DNA of 64,000 nucleotides from Vigna angularis (Eukaryota > Streptophyta > Magnoliopsida > Fabales > Fabaceae). The position numbers and the translations under genes are program-made. Shown in pieces: positions 11,853-22,948 of the stretch (positions are counted from its first letter, which is position 1; each line of letters opens with the position of its first letter). Location: NCBI RefSeq assembly GCF_016808095.1, contig NC_068973.1, forward strand, positions 28,018,077-28,082,076. The letters run 5' to 3'. The notes under the pieces are model-generated. The model saw only the letters and a list, made by a program, of their open reading frames with translations. It was not told where the DNA came from and did not search any database.

Positions 11853-12754
11853 CTGATCATAGAGCAGCCCTGGTCAAATCCAATAAGTTGTGACTAGTCA
11901 TATGTACTAGCGTTTATGGTGAGTTTGATTCGTCAAACATTTGATTCTTCTTCGGTGGCCATTTATGGTGATATTTTAGTATTGTTAATTTATTTTGTGA
12001 TATATTCATTTTGTATGATTTCTATGATGATTGTATTTTATTATATTAGATTTGAATTTATGCGTGTGATCATGATATGATTATTATGGGGAGATTTTGT
12101 AAGGGTATAATGTGACTTGGAATATGAGTATGGTATGAGTCTCGTGGAGAGATTTAATAATGTTATGGTATTTGGGTATATGTTGATGTTGAGGGTCCGG
12201 TAGTTGGAGGTTATCCTGATACTCTAATAGTCATCCAGTCTCAAGTTGAGAAGGATGAATTATGTGGTGAGAGGGGCAGGAGGTCTTGGTCTATGTGTCG
12301 GTTTTGGACATAGTGTTGAGGACTAACCTTGTGGATGGTATGGACGGTAGGAGGTCCTGGTCTATGTGTTAGTTTTGAACATAATATTGAGGACTAAGAA
12401 GGCATCACAAGTGCGTAACCTGCTATTGACCGCTCATCAACATATCATCAAAATGAGTGTCTATTGGGCATTGTGGAATGAATGTCTATTGAGTACTGTG
12501 GGACGAGTGTCCATTGAGTATTGTGGGACGAATGTCTATTAGTAATTGTGGTATGGTGGGATGAGTATCTATGATGCGATTATGGTATGATGGTATAAGT
12601 ATCTATGATGCGATTGTTGTATGATGGTATAAGTATCTATGATGTGATTGTTGTATGATGATATGAGTATCTATGATGCGATTGTTGTATGATGATAGGA
12701 GGGTGACTGACATAATTATTATATGAGGTTATTTGAGTGCATCAAAGTAAATAT
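11853..12754 (+). repeat. LTR3, truncated, left part (before the nested element)
   Basis: It begins at tacatccctgatcatag, equivalent to about position 4767 of LTR1, so the first ~0.9 kb is missing. The join with LTR2 shares a few bases (tttg) with the LTR1 context, consistent with an illegitimate or unequal recombination junction. It is clearly more diverged from LTR1 and LTR2 than those are from each other. Its last five bases, aatat (12750-12754), are the target duplication of the nested element. Confidence 0.8.
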
Positions 12755-14892
12755 TGTGAACACCCAATTTCGTCCGGATTGACTAGTAGATTTATTTTAT
12801 TTGCATCATGAGTATAAAATAAATAAAAAAAAAACATAAAAAAAAAACACTTAATCCAATGGCCCAAAATAAAATAAATGAAAAATACTATTTTACTTTT
12901 TGCACCCCCAAATTTTCTTTTAAACACTTAATCCAATGGCCCAAAATAATCTCATTTTTTTTACTTACTCACCACCCATCTTTTCTTATCACACCCTATT
13001 CTCCACATCACCATCCACCTCACCCTCCACATCATCTACCTTTTTTCATTTACTTTTTCCACATCATTTCCATATTAATTTTATATATCAACTTTTCTAA
13101 TTATTCCACTTACATTTTTAATTATATCTTCTCCATCAACATTTTTTATTATCCATTTTTCTCCACCTTATTTTTCCACCCACTTTTTATATTATTTCTT
13201 TCACTTATTTTCCACATTAACTTTTACTATTTACTATATTTTATTTCACCTAATTTCTCCACCAACTTTTTATATTATTTCTTCCACTTAATTTCCTACC
13301 TAATTTCTCCACCCACTTTTTATATTATTTCTTTCACTTATTTTCCACATTAACTTTTACTATTTACTATATTTTATTTCACCTAATTTCTCCACCAACT
13401 TTTTATATTATTTCTTCCACTTAATTTCCACACCTAATTTCTCCACCCACTTTTTATATTATTTCTTTCACTTATTTTTCACATTAACTTTTACTATTTA
13501 CTATAATTTATTTCACCTAATTTCTCCACCAACTTTTTATATTATTTCTTCCACTTAATTTCCACACCTAATTTCTCCACCAACTTTTTATATTATTTCT
13601 TTCACTTATTTTCCACATTAACTTTTTCTATTCACCTTTTTTTAATTCATCTAAATTTTCCACCAACTTATTATATTATTTTTATTCATCAACTTTCTTC
13701 ATCCTTAACTCTATAAATACCTACATTCTTTTCACTTCAAAAAAAAAAAGATAATATCCATCTCTTCTCTCTCAAAATCTCTACATTCCATCTCAAAACT
13801 CTACTCCATTTTTCTCTCACACTTTACCATTTCCTATTCCCTTCAAACATAGTAAATTTCATACCATATTTCTACTATAAAGCTATCTTCTTCATCTTCC
13901 ATCTATCTTTCTCACAACTTATTACAAGTAAGGCTTTATTTCATCACACAAATCTTCAACAAGGTACATATTTTCTCTTGATTCTATTTATATATGCATT
14001 TTGATCATTTTTTTTACTTTACAAAATTATCTTGTTTTCTATCACAATTTTTCTTTATGCTTTTCACATTTTTATGTCGTATATATATTCAACTCATCTA
14101 TCCTTCTTAATAAAAAATATAAGACTTTAAAAAACATCTAATAATATAAATATCGGTATGAGTACTCGTGCGATCGTACGCATCAGCCTAGTACTCATTA
14201 CCCAAAATCTAAAATAAACAAAAAACGTCGTGTGAGTGCTCGTGCGATCGTACGCATCAGCCTAGTGCTCATTACGCAAAATAATAAAAAATAAGGAAAA
14301 AGCCGTGTGAGTGCTCGTGCGATCGTACGCATCAGCCTAGTGCTCATTACGCGAAAAATCTAAATATTACATCAAAAAATACCAAAAAATATAAAAATCT
14401 TCAAAAACTAAAAACATCCACAACAAACAATTTCTCAGCCAGAACTACGTGATCCTTGATTCTCCATCAAAAGTGGAGATACGTAGGAGCAAGACCAGTC
14501 CTTGTCAGGTTCATTTTCCCAAAAAATCCAAAGTCATTTTCCCAAACAAAATTCTCAAACAAATTTCAAACAATTTTCAAACAAATTTTCAAGCATATAT
14601 TTTGTTTCTTTAGACTTTTATTTTAAGGGAAAGTTAAACATTTTGAAAACCACATCTTATTCGTGTATTTAATTAAAGGTACTGCCTTAGGGCAGACGTT
14701 GTAGGGTGCTAATACCTTCCCTACACGTAACCGACTCCCGAACTGAGAATCTCAGTTTCACAGACCATGCTTTATCATTTTATGGTTTTTCCATAGTTTT
14801 CCAGAATAAACTATGGTGGCGACTCCAAAACTCTTTTTTTCAAAACGTTTTATTTTTCGGATCGTCGTCCCGTCGCGATTCCGGTTGCGACA
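12755..14892 (+). repeat. 5' LTR of the Ogre-like element (2138 bp)
   Basis: Runs from TGTGAACACCC to GGTTGCGACA. The upstream half is pyrimidine-rich on the plus strand, with a tandem unit of about 140 bp (13175-13610, e.g. ccacccactttttatatta). The downstream part holds three copies of a ~70-bp unit containing gtgcgatcgtacgcatcagc (14155-14355). The 3' end has the taccttccctacacgtaacc and gactccaaaac style sequence common to Tat LTRs. Compared with the 3' LTR it has a second copy of cacttaatccaatggccc near 12849 and one fewer 70-bp unit. Confidence 0.92.
13711..13719 (+). promoter_or_regulatory. LTR TATA box
   Basis: ctataaata follows the pyrimidine-rich repeats and precedes a CT-rich leader. 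It is the likely RNA polymerase II core promoter of the element, with transcription starting roughly 30 bp downstream. The equivalent in the 3' LTR is near 29563. Confidence 0.65.
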
Positions 14893-14894
14893 GA

Positions 14895-14912
14895 TGGCGA
14901 CTCCACTGGGGA
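14895..14912 (+). other. Primer binding site of the Ogre-like element
   Basis: tggcgactccactgggga starts two bases after the 5' LTR. It is not the Met-tRNA type. From memory of the family this is the arginine-tRNA-type site used by Ogre and related Tat elements; the position is certain, the tRNA identity less so. Confidence 0.75.
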
Positions 14913-15490
14913 AATGAAGAGAGTCAGGCCGTTTAATTAGATCAGCGAATTCGATGTGGTTTTTCTGTGTTTTTCTTCCTTTTTTTTCTTATATGTGTTT
15001 GATATTTTGAATAATTGCATGTGAGTTTCTTTTACTTGTTCCTTATGTTTGAAATAATTGTTCCTTATTTATGTTTGATATGTCTACTTATCTGTGTTTA
15101 TTTTTGCAATTGTTGTTTTACATTATAATTTCCCTCTACACATTATGCATATCATGAGTGGGGCCCTATACCCGGGTCTGAGCGTAACTTAGAATTAGAG
15201 GAGTTGTGTAGCGGTGTCACTCTGGGATGTACTTCCTGTTTGGCTATCGTGAGAACTCCAGCTAGAGTCTGTTCTCTTCATATGTGTTTCCACACCTAGT
15301 TGACTACTCGACTGTTGTGGAGATGCTATGAAGGAGGCCATAGCTCTAGTAACCTTTGACCTCTAGGTTCAGGGAACCATCCTTGTGAGATTGCATATAC
15401 TTGACCTTGAACTCAGAACAGTGAACCTTTGTTAGAGCACGATGAGAGAAATATGTACTTCTGTAATCCTCACGTGGTTCGTTTTTTTTC
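14913..15490 (+). other. Untranslated leader of the Ogre-like element
   Basis: No conserved open frame. The sequence lies between the primer site and ORF1 and corresponds to the RNA leader of the element. Confidence 0.6.
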
Positions 15491-17587
15491 ATGCATCATA
15501 TTCATACATCATTTGGTAACATGTTAATTTTAAAGGAAATCACAGGTACCTACTTGACTTCATACGAGATGGATGTTGACACAAGATCCGATGCTACACG
15601 ACACACCGACTCTTCCAATTTAAGAAAGAAGTATAGTCTAAGGACCCATGTTGGAAATTTGACCGGGCTGATAAATTTGGGCAAAAGGCTTAAGACTATG
15701 AAGAGAGAAACCTTTCAGAGAAGATATGGAAATTTGTTGAACTTAATGGAGGTTGAAGTACAAATACCCGCTATCACAGCCTTGGCACAATATTATGATT
15801 CTCCGCTTCGATGTTTCACATTTCAAGACTTTCAGTTGGCGCCAACTATAGAGGAGTTCGAGCATATCTTGGGTTTGCCACTATAGGGCACCACTCCCTA
15901 TCAATATTTAGAACATCATGCCTCTATACCCACCATTGCTGCCATCATGAAACTACACCCCAAGGAGCTTGAAAACAGGATGATGATAAGGAATCAATTG
16001 CATGGGTTATCACAGGAATATCTGAAGCAATATTTACATCACCTGGCTGATAAAGAGGATTGGGAAACTTGCATGGATGTATTAGCCCTCACCATATACG
16101 GCATTGTCTTGTTTCCCAAAATAGAAAAATTCGTGGATTACACCGCAATAGACGTTTTCGTGGCAAGCAAAACCAGATCAGAGAATTCTGTAACGGCCGT
16201 TCTTGCAGATGTTTATGGGACCTTGAGTTTTTGCCAGGAGAGAAAGGGAAAGAAGATTCTTTGTTGTTTACCGGCGTTGTATACATGGATGACAGCGCGT
16301 GTGTTTAAGGAGATGGTCGACGTCAAGAGTCTATCGAAGACTTCGTCACACCAAGGGCTTAAAGGTAAGGGAGGGAACAATTGGGCCTGATTCCTTGCTG
16401 GCTTGAGCGAAAGAAGTATAAAATGGCACCTTTCTTGGCTCGGAAATAAAATGGCTATACAACATTGTGGTAGTTTTCCTAATGTGCCTCTCATAGGCGC
16501 CCGGTACTGTATCAATTACAACCCCCTTTTGGTGCAAAGACAATTCGGGCATCCCATGAGAGGGGCACCTTCATCAAATTACCTTGCTACCCTATTCATT
16601 TATTACGAAGACGGGCATTTCACTGAACTGTTAAGAAAGGTTAAAAGCGCCTGGGAAAATTTTGTTCGAGCAGAGAAGGACTTGAGGAATGGAGTAGTGG
16701 ATAGCAGGGTTAGTTATCACACTTGGATTCTGGAGAGAGTGGAAGTGGTCAAGTTTCCTTTCAAGCCAATCAAGGATCAATCAGCTAGTGAAGGACCATC
16801 CCAGGCCCTAGAGAATGAAGAGGTGCAACAATTGAAGACTGAGATGGACAAATTGAGGGTGAGGAATGCTAGGTTGGAAAACGAATTACAACGGGCGCGT
16901 AATGATCTTGTGGATATGAGAAATGATAATGAAGAAAAGTCGCGGGCTTATGAAAACATTGTCAAAAGTCAGAAGGCTGAAGGAGATTATATATTTCGAG
17001 TAAAACAGGATCTAGCGGCCGCGAGTAAGGAATTATCCATGAGGGCGAATGATAATAAGGTGGCTTTAGAAGAAAACAGGCAGTGGAAACAACTCTATGA
17101 GGAAGTCAAGAGGGATAAAAGGGAAGCCCTAAAAAGATTAAGAGAAGCACAGGTCCAAGTACAATAAGCGGGACATCAAATGAAGGAAATGGCTACATCA
17201 TTTGAGGCAGAGATAAATCAGGAGCGCTGGAAGTTGGAGGAGTCCGAAAAGGAGTACCGGGCCATGTTAAAACAAATGGAAGATTACATCGAGGAGCAGG
17301 AGGAGCGATGGAGGTCGATGGAATTTGAAGAAGGGCATCAGGCCTTGATAAAGCAAATGAAAGAGCACATTGCAGACCAAGAAATGACTGTAAAGCACTG
17401 GAAGGAAAGCTTATCTCAATTGGCTGCTTTGGCAAATGGGGCAATTGAAGATATCCCCAGGATGGTGTCGAATGCTGAAGCAAGTACTCATTTTCGTAAC
17501 TCACCAGCAGAAATAGAATTGTTTATTAATCATTGTAAATGGTTGTTGGGAGAGATGAAATCTTTCATTGCCCGGGAGCGGGATTGA
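15491..17587 (+). pseudogene. Ogre-type ORF1 (plant-mobile-domain-like plus coiled coil), three in-frame stops
   Basis: One reading frame runs through four open blocks: 15491-15886, 15947-16390, 16403-17167 and 17180-17587. They are separated only by stop codons at 15884 (TAG), 16388 (TGA) and 17165 (TAA), with no frameshift. The likely start is the ATG at 15569 (MDVDTRSD). The first ~300 residues resemble the plant mobile domain/DUF7745-type proteins found in Ogre ORF1 and in MAIN-like host proteins (TIEEFEHILGLP, NVPLIGARYCINYNP). The remaining ~270 residues are a long heptad-rich coiled coil of E, K, R and L. Function in the element is unknown; a role in particle assembly or nuclear handling is only a guess. 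In this copy the protein would be cut short at each stop unless read through. Confidence 0.75.
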
Positions 17588-17810
17588 TGTACATCAGAAT
17601 TGCGTGTTTTAGACGATGTAATGGATCAAATTTTCTTGAAAGATGAGGGATGTTTGTTTGGTATCGGCTTGTGTTAATTTTCTATCAGTATTGTCATTGT
17701 TATCTTGTGATTTCCACTCATCACTAGCATGCATCATGTTTGCTTTTGTTTTGCATTTTTCATCTTTATCCAATCTAATAAAAATAATCATCGGTACAAG
17801 TGAGAGAACA
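17588..17810 (+). other. ORF1-gag spacer
   Basis: A pyrimidine-rich gap between the ORF1 stop and the gag start. The frame is open from 17643, but the residues before 17811 are hydrophobic and unlike gag, so I place the gag start at the ATG at 17811. Confidence 0.5.
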
Positions 17811-19184
17811 ATGGCAAATTTTCCACGACATCCGTACAAGACCAGAGCTAACTCGAAGGTCATGGAAAATTGGGAGCAGTCACACGAATCTATTAAGGCT
17901 GATGTCAACCAGTTGAAGGATCAGATGGCCCATATTTTGACAGCTCTCGAAGCCTTGAAGACTACGGGAGAGTCGACACCTACGCAAGTTGAGGGAAGTG
18001 CTCAATATTACCCTCCGTTGTTCAATGTTGGGAGCCAATCTGTTCCGTTCCCAATGTACGGATTACCCCCCGGCTACACTCCACCTGTGGGAGAATACAC
18101 GGAAAGGGAGCGTGTTTCATTCTCTTTCCCTACCACTGCCGACATACCGCCAATCGGTACTCAGGGACCTGTTGTAATATCCGCACCTATGGTAAGTGAA
18201 GGAATGAATGCAAACATGTCTGATGGAATACGAGTAACTCCGGTGCCTCATGTGATTACCGGGGAGGGTTTTTCTACCAAGTTTGCGCCACATACTTCAT
18301 TTCAGGGGGTAATTAGTAATGTCGACGGAGCAAAAGATAAGTTGGAGAGCCTAGAAGCAAGATTGAGGGCTGTTAAGGGATTTGAAAGTTATGGGTTCGG
18401 AGATGTGGCCAGGTTGAGTTTGGTTCCTGGCGTCAAAATACCACATAAGTTCAAGGCACCAGATTTTGAGAAGTATAAGGGAAATGCATGCCCTAAGAGC
18501 CATCTGACCATGTTTTGCAGAAAGATGGCTGCATATGCTTATGATGAGCAACTGCTCATTCATATTTTCCAAGATAGTTTGGCTGGAGTGGCATTAAACT
18601 GGTATACTCATTTGGAGCCGACTCGAATTCGTGGTTGGGCGGACTTGGCTGATGCTTTTGTGAAACAGTACATATACAATACACATGTTGCGCCAGATCG
18701 TTTACAGCTACAAAACATGTCGAAGAAAGACAACGAAACTTTTAAGGAGTATGCTCAACAATGGAGGGAATTGGCTGCACAAGTTGAGCCACCTTTGTAT
18801 GATAGAGAAATGGTGGCAATGTTTGTAAATACACTCCAACCACCATTTTATGAACATATGGTGGGAAATGTATCTTCAAATTTTGCTGATATCATTGTGA
18901 TAGGCGAACGAATAGAGATCGGGTTGAAAAATGGGAAGATTGCATATGGCTCGTCGATGGTTGCAAATTCCAAAAAACCTAGCTTCAACTCCGGAAAAAG
19001 AAAGGAAGGAGATGTGCATGCGACATCTGAAACCCCCATGTGGAGAGGTCAGGCTCCCACTCATAACTATCGACCATACTGGGGTCAACATCCACATGCA
19101 GCTAACGCGTCATTTGGTCATCAAATTAGGCCTCAACAACAACCAGGGTACTATCAACCACAATACATCCCGACGAATAACTAG
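17811..19184 (+). CDS. Gag of the Ogre-like element, ending at an internal TAG
   Basis: Structural capsid protein of the element, which would assemble cytoplasmic particles around the RNA. The start chosen is the ATG at 17811 (MANFPRHPYKTRANS), followed by a short coiled coil (residues ~20-55) and a proline-rich spacer. The capsid domain follows at residues ~195-370, with the family motif VPGVKIPHKFKAPDFEKY and the tryptophan-containing block ALNWYTHLE. The C-terminus is rich in Q, P and Y. The frame ends at TAG (19182-19184) but continues in the same frame into the protease region, so in the parent element gag and pro were one reading frame. The stop is probably a nonsense change, perhaps of a glutamine codon. 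Confidence 0.85.
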   Translation: MANFPRHPYKTRANSKVMENWEQSHESIKADVNQLKDQMAHILTALEALKTTGESTPTQVEGSAQYYPPLFNVGSQSVPFPMYGLPPGYTPPVGEYTERERVSFSFPTTADIPPIGTQGPVVISAPMVSEGMNANMSDGIRVTPVPHVITGEGFSTKFAPHTSFQGVISNVDGAKDKLESLEARLRAVKGFESYGFGDVARLSLVPGVKIPHKFKAPDFEKYKGNACPKSHLTMFCRKMAAYAYDEQLLIHIFQDSLAGVALNWYTHLEPTRIRGWADLADAFVKQYIYNTHVAPDRLQLQNMSKKDNETFKEYAQQWRELAAQVEPPLYDREMVAMFVNTLQPPFYEHMVGNVSSNFADIIVIGERIEIGLKNGKIAYGSSMVANSKKPSFNSGKRKEGDVHATSETPMWRGQAPTHNYRPYWGQHPHAANASFGHQIRPQQQPGYYQPQYIPTNN

Positions 19185-21382
19185 AGGGGAGGGGAAAACG
19201 TAGGTTCCAATACGAATGTGGGTCCAAATACTAATCCAAGAAGGAATCAATTTGTTAATTTCACCCCTATCCCTATGACTTACATGGAGTTGTTACCTCA
19301 ACTCGTAAAAAAGGGTCTGGTTGCCATTTGCCCGATGAAGCTTATACAGCCTCCGTACCCAAGGGGTTATGATGCAGATGCCAGGTGTAGTTACCATGGA
19401 GGAGGCATTGGTCACTCAATTGAGCGGTGTGTGGCTTTCAAGTATAAAGTACAGGCTCTAATCGACTCTGGATGGCTAAAGTTTCAAGAAGATAAACCTA
19501 ACACTGACACTAATCCATTGTCTGGGCATGGGAGTACCTCGACAAATGCCATCCAAGCCGAAAAACATGAGTTGATAAGAGACGTGAGAAAAATCCAGAG
19601 TTCTAGGAGGTTTATTTTTGGGGCGTTGTTAAAAGTAGGACTAGTGGAAGGTGATTATGATATGGGTGCAGCATGCGCTCTCCATCCAGATATTGGGCAC
19701 TCTATTGAAGAGTGTGCTGAATTAGAAAATATTCTACAAGACCTGCTTGACAGAAATTTGATACAAGTATGCCGTGGGGATAAGGATGAGGAAGTGTTTG
19801 CACAAACTGGTGGGGAATCTGATGTAACTCTGCCAGAACCATTGGTGATCCATTTCACCAAGACCACCCCTGCGCCGGTAACTGAAGGAAAACCATCTTT
19901 TGTTATCCGTGTGCCATCCCCATTTCCTTACAAAAATGAGAAAGTTGTCCCTTGGAGATATGGGGCATTTGCGTTAGAGGAAGGAAAAGGTGCAGACCCA
20001 ACCATTGAAAACATATCAAGCATTGGGGGAATAACGAGAAGTGGTCGAATCTTTACACCACCAGAGTTGACAAGAGAAGGAGCCAACAATAACGAAGCAA
20101 CAATGACCGCAAAAGGGAAGGAGTGCTTGAAAGGGAAAGGTGTACAGGCGGAAGAAACCCCTGACAAAGGAGAGAGGAAAGAAATATCCAAAGAAGAGGC
20201 TTGCGAATTTTTAAAGTTCATACAACAGAGTGAGTACAAGGTGGTGGAACAGCTAAACCGCATGCCTGCTCGGATCTCCTTACTAGAATTGCTCATGCAT
20301 TCTGCATCTCATAGAAAGTTGTTAATGAAGGTACTTAGTGAAGCCCATGTGGAGCAAGATATTTCTCTGAACAAGTTCGAGGGCATTGTTGGAAACATTA
20401 TTGCTAATAATTACCTCACCTTTACCGATGAGAAGATACCTATTGAGGGAAGAGGGCATAACAAGGCTCTTCATGTCTCTGTGAAATGCCTGGATCATGT
20501 TATAGCACGTGTCTTGGTGGACAATGGCTCCTCTTTGAACGTCATGCCAAAGGCGACATTGGAGAAACTACCCTGTGATGGAATGGATATGAAGCCAAGC
20601 TCTATGATTGTGAGGGCATTCGACGGCAGTAAAAGGGAAGTGATGGGAGAAGTGGAACTACCGGTCCAAGTTGGTCCGTGCGTCTTTCAAGTGACATTCC
20701 AAGTCATGGATATCCTCCCGGCCTATAGTTGTCTGTTGGGTCGACCATGGATCCATTCTGCAGGAGTTGTACCTTCCACACTACACCAGAAGCTGAAATA
20801 TGTCATGGAAGATAAATTGGTGATAATATTAGGAGAGGAGGATCTCCTTGTGACTGGGCCATCGTCCACACGCTATATTGAGGCGGCTGAGGAAGCTCTC
20901 GAGACAGCTTTCCAATCATTAGAGATTGTAGGAAATGCCTATGTGGAGCCATTCCTAGTAAGCCCGCGTATGTCGCGTGCTTCTATTATGATGGCCAAAG
21001 TCTTTCTGAAAGAAGGTTATATGCATGGTAAAGGTTTAGGCAAACATGGGCAGGGGCGAGTTTTCCCTCTAGAGGTCGTTGAGAATAAGAACAGATATGG
21101 CCTAGGGTACAAGCCCACCAAAGAGGACAGGAAAAGACTGATAGGAGAAAGGAGAGAGCGTAGTCTGGCTCGTGTAGAAAGACGGGAACCCAAGATGGAA
21201 AAGATTCGTATTTGTGACATCAAGGAGAGTTTTCACAGCGCAGGATGGGTCAACACTGGCCAAATAGCAGCCGTGGAGAATGAAGAAAGATCTGAGAGCT
21301 CAAGTTTCGTGTGGGCCTGCTCCCCAGATGCACCACTCAACAATTGGGAAACCCTGGATTTACCCGTGATGCTTAATAAAAT
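19185..21382 (+). CDS. Protease region with zinc-finger-like motifs and G-patch
   Basis: Same frame as gag after the TAG; the first ATG is at 19218. Two Cys/His motifs of the Tat type, SYHGGGIGHSIERC and LHPDIGHSIEEC, lie at 19387-19430 and 19670-19718. The aspartic protease active site is VDNGSS (20517-20534), with the usual D-[ST]-G written DNGS as in this lineage, followed by the flap region and LLGRPW. After it comes a G-patch (about 20990-21115: GYMHGKGLGKHGQG, YGLGYKP), an RNA-binding module seen after protease in some retroelements and retroviruses. The protease would cleave the polyprotein. The frame stops at 21384-21389 unless the intron described next is removed. Confidence 0.82.
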
Positions 21383-21567
21383 GTAATAGTCTTAATTAAT
21401 CCTGTAGCTTTACCCAGGTCTTTAGGATTCATGACTTACGGGTTGACGTTTAGTTTTTGTGCTCAGTGTGATAATAAAGTTGTGTTTGTTTATGTTTTAT
21501 CATCATTTGGCATTCTTCGTCATTCTTCCTGTTTATTTATTCTTTTTCCAATAATTAAATTATGCAG
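21383..21567 (+). other. Probable 185-nt intron between protease and reverse transcriptase
   Basis: Donor ATG|TAATA... (GTAATA from 21383) and acceptor ttatgcAG| (ends 21567), with a T-rich tract before the acceptor. Removing it fuses the protease frame (codon positions at multiples of 3) exactly to the reverse transcriptase frame (remainder 2), bypassing the TAA and TAG at the start of the gap. A spliced intron at this place is a documented feature of Ogre elements. The exact sites are my reading and were not tested. Confidence 0.7.
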
Positions 21568-22948
21568 ACATGACGATGAATGTTTTGAAAATAACAATAT
21601 CGATACTCCTAATTTTGAGAACCCTGTCAATAATACGGAAGATGATTGTGAAGATGATCTGGAACCCTCCCCAGAACTATTGAGATTAGTGGAACAAGAG
21701 TCTAAAGAGATAAAACCCCACCAGGAAGAGATTGAAATACTCAACTTAGGAGATGAAGATGAGATAAAAGAAGTGAGAATCGGTACTAGCATGAAAGAAG
21801 AAATGAGAGAAGAGTTGTGTCTCCTATTGAAGGAGTTTAAGGATGTGTTTGCTTGGTCGTATAATGATATGCCTGGTCTGGATACCAACATTGTGCAACA
21901 CAAGCTCCCACTTAAGCCGGAATGCCCCCCAGTCCAGCAAAAGTTAAGAAGAATGAAACCAGAAATGTCCTTGAAAATCAAGGAAAAGGTACAGAAACAA
22001 TTCGATGCAGGATTTCTAGCTGTGGCAAGATATCCACAATGGGTAGCAAACATTGTACCAGTGCCTAAGAAAGATGGTAAAGTTCGAATGTGCATTGACT
22101 ATCATGATTTGAACCATGCAAGTCCAAAGGATAATTTTCCATTACCTCACATCGACACTTTAGTTGATAATACGGCCAAATTTTCGCTATTCTCATTCAT
22201 GGATGGTTTCTCGGGATATAATCAAATCAAAATGGCGCCAGAAGATATGGAAAAGACAACCTTTATCACGTTGTGGGGAACATTTTGTTATAAGGTGATG
22301 TCTTTTGGACTCAAGAATGCTGGGGCAACATATCAAAGGGCGATGGTGGCACTTTTCCATGATATGATGCACAAGGAGATTGAAGTTTATGTGGACGACA
22401 TGATCGTGAAATCCGAATCAGAAGAAGAACACGTCCTCAACTTGAGAAAGTTATTCGAGAGATTGAGGAAGTATAAGCTTAGGCTGAATCCCGCCAAATG
22501 TACATTTGGAGTGAAATTCGGGAAATTGTTGGGCTTTATTGTCAGCCAGAGGGGGATAGAGGTGGATCCAGACAAAGTGCGAGCGATAATGGAAATGCCT
22601 GCGCCTAAATCGGAAAAAGAAGTTCGAGGGTTTTTGGGTAGATTGAATTACATTGCTAGATTCATCTCCCAATTAACTACTACTTGTGAACCACTGTTCA
22701 AGTTGTTACGAAAGAATCAGGCTGTGGTGTGGAATGAGGATTGTCAGGCTGCTTTTGAGAGAGTCAAACAATACTTACAGGACCCTCATGTATTACGTCC
22801 ACCAGAACCACGAAGGCCACTCATTTTGTATTTGACTGTATTGGACAAGTCAATGGGTTGCGTATTGGGTCAGCATGATGAGGATGGAAAAAGAGAGCAC
22901 GCTATATATTACTTGAGCAAGAAGTTCACAGACTACGAACAACGATAA
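21568..22948 (+). CDS. Reverse transcriptase and first RNase H, ending at an internal TAA
   Basis: Copies the element RNA into DNA. After an acidic linker come the finger motifs (VPVPKKDGKVRMCIDYHDLN), the palm motif FMDGFSGYNQI, the SFGLKNAGATYQR block and the catalytic YVDD (22388-22399). These are followed by LLGFIVSQRGIEVDP and the connection to RNase H (LYLTVLDKSMGCVLG, then YYLSKKF). All catalytic aspartates I look for are present. The frame ends at TAA (22946-22948), in the middle of RNase H and in the same frame as the next block, so this is a nonsense mutation rather than a natural end. The ATG at 21431 upstream lies inside the proposed intron and is not the expected start. Confidence 0.88.

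Noticed and set aside
12859..13353. Open frame rich in F, Y, I, H and S, with a near-identical one at 28682-29206
   Set aside because: It lies in the pyrimidine-rich upstream part of both Ogre LTRs before the TATA box, and its composition follows from the repeats.
21431..21567. ATG at 21431 as the reverse transcriptase start
   Set aside because: The residues before 21568 are hydrophobic and unlike the family; the interval has intron borders and a frame-restoring length.
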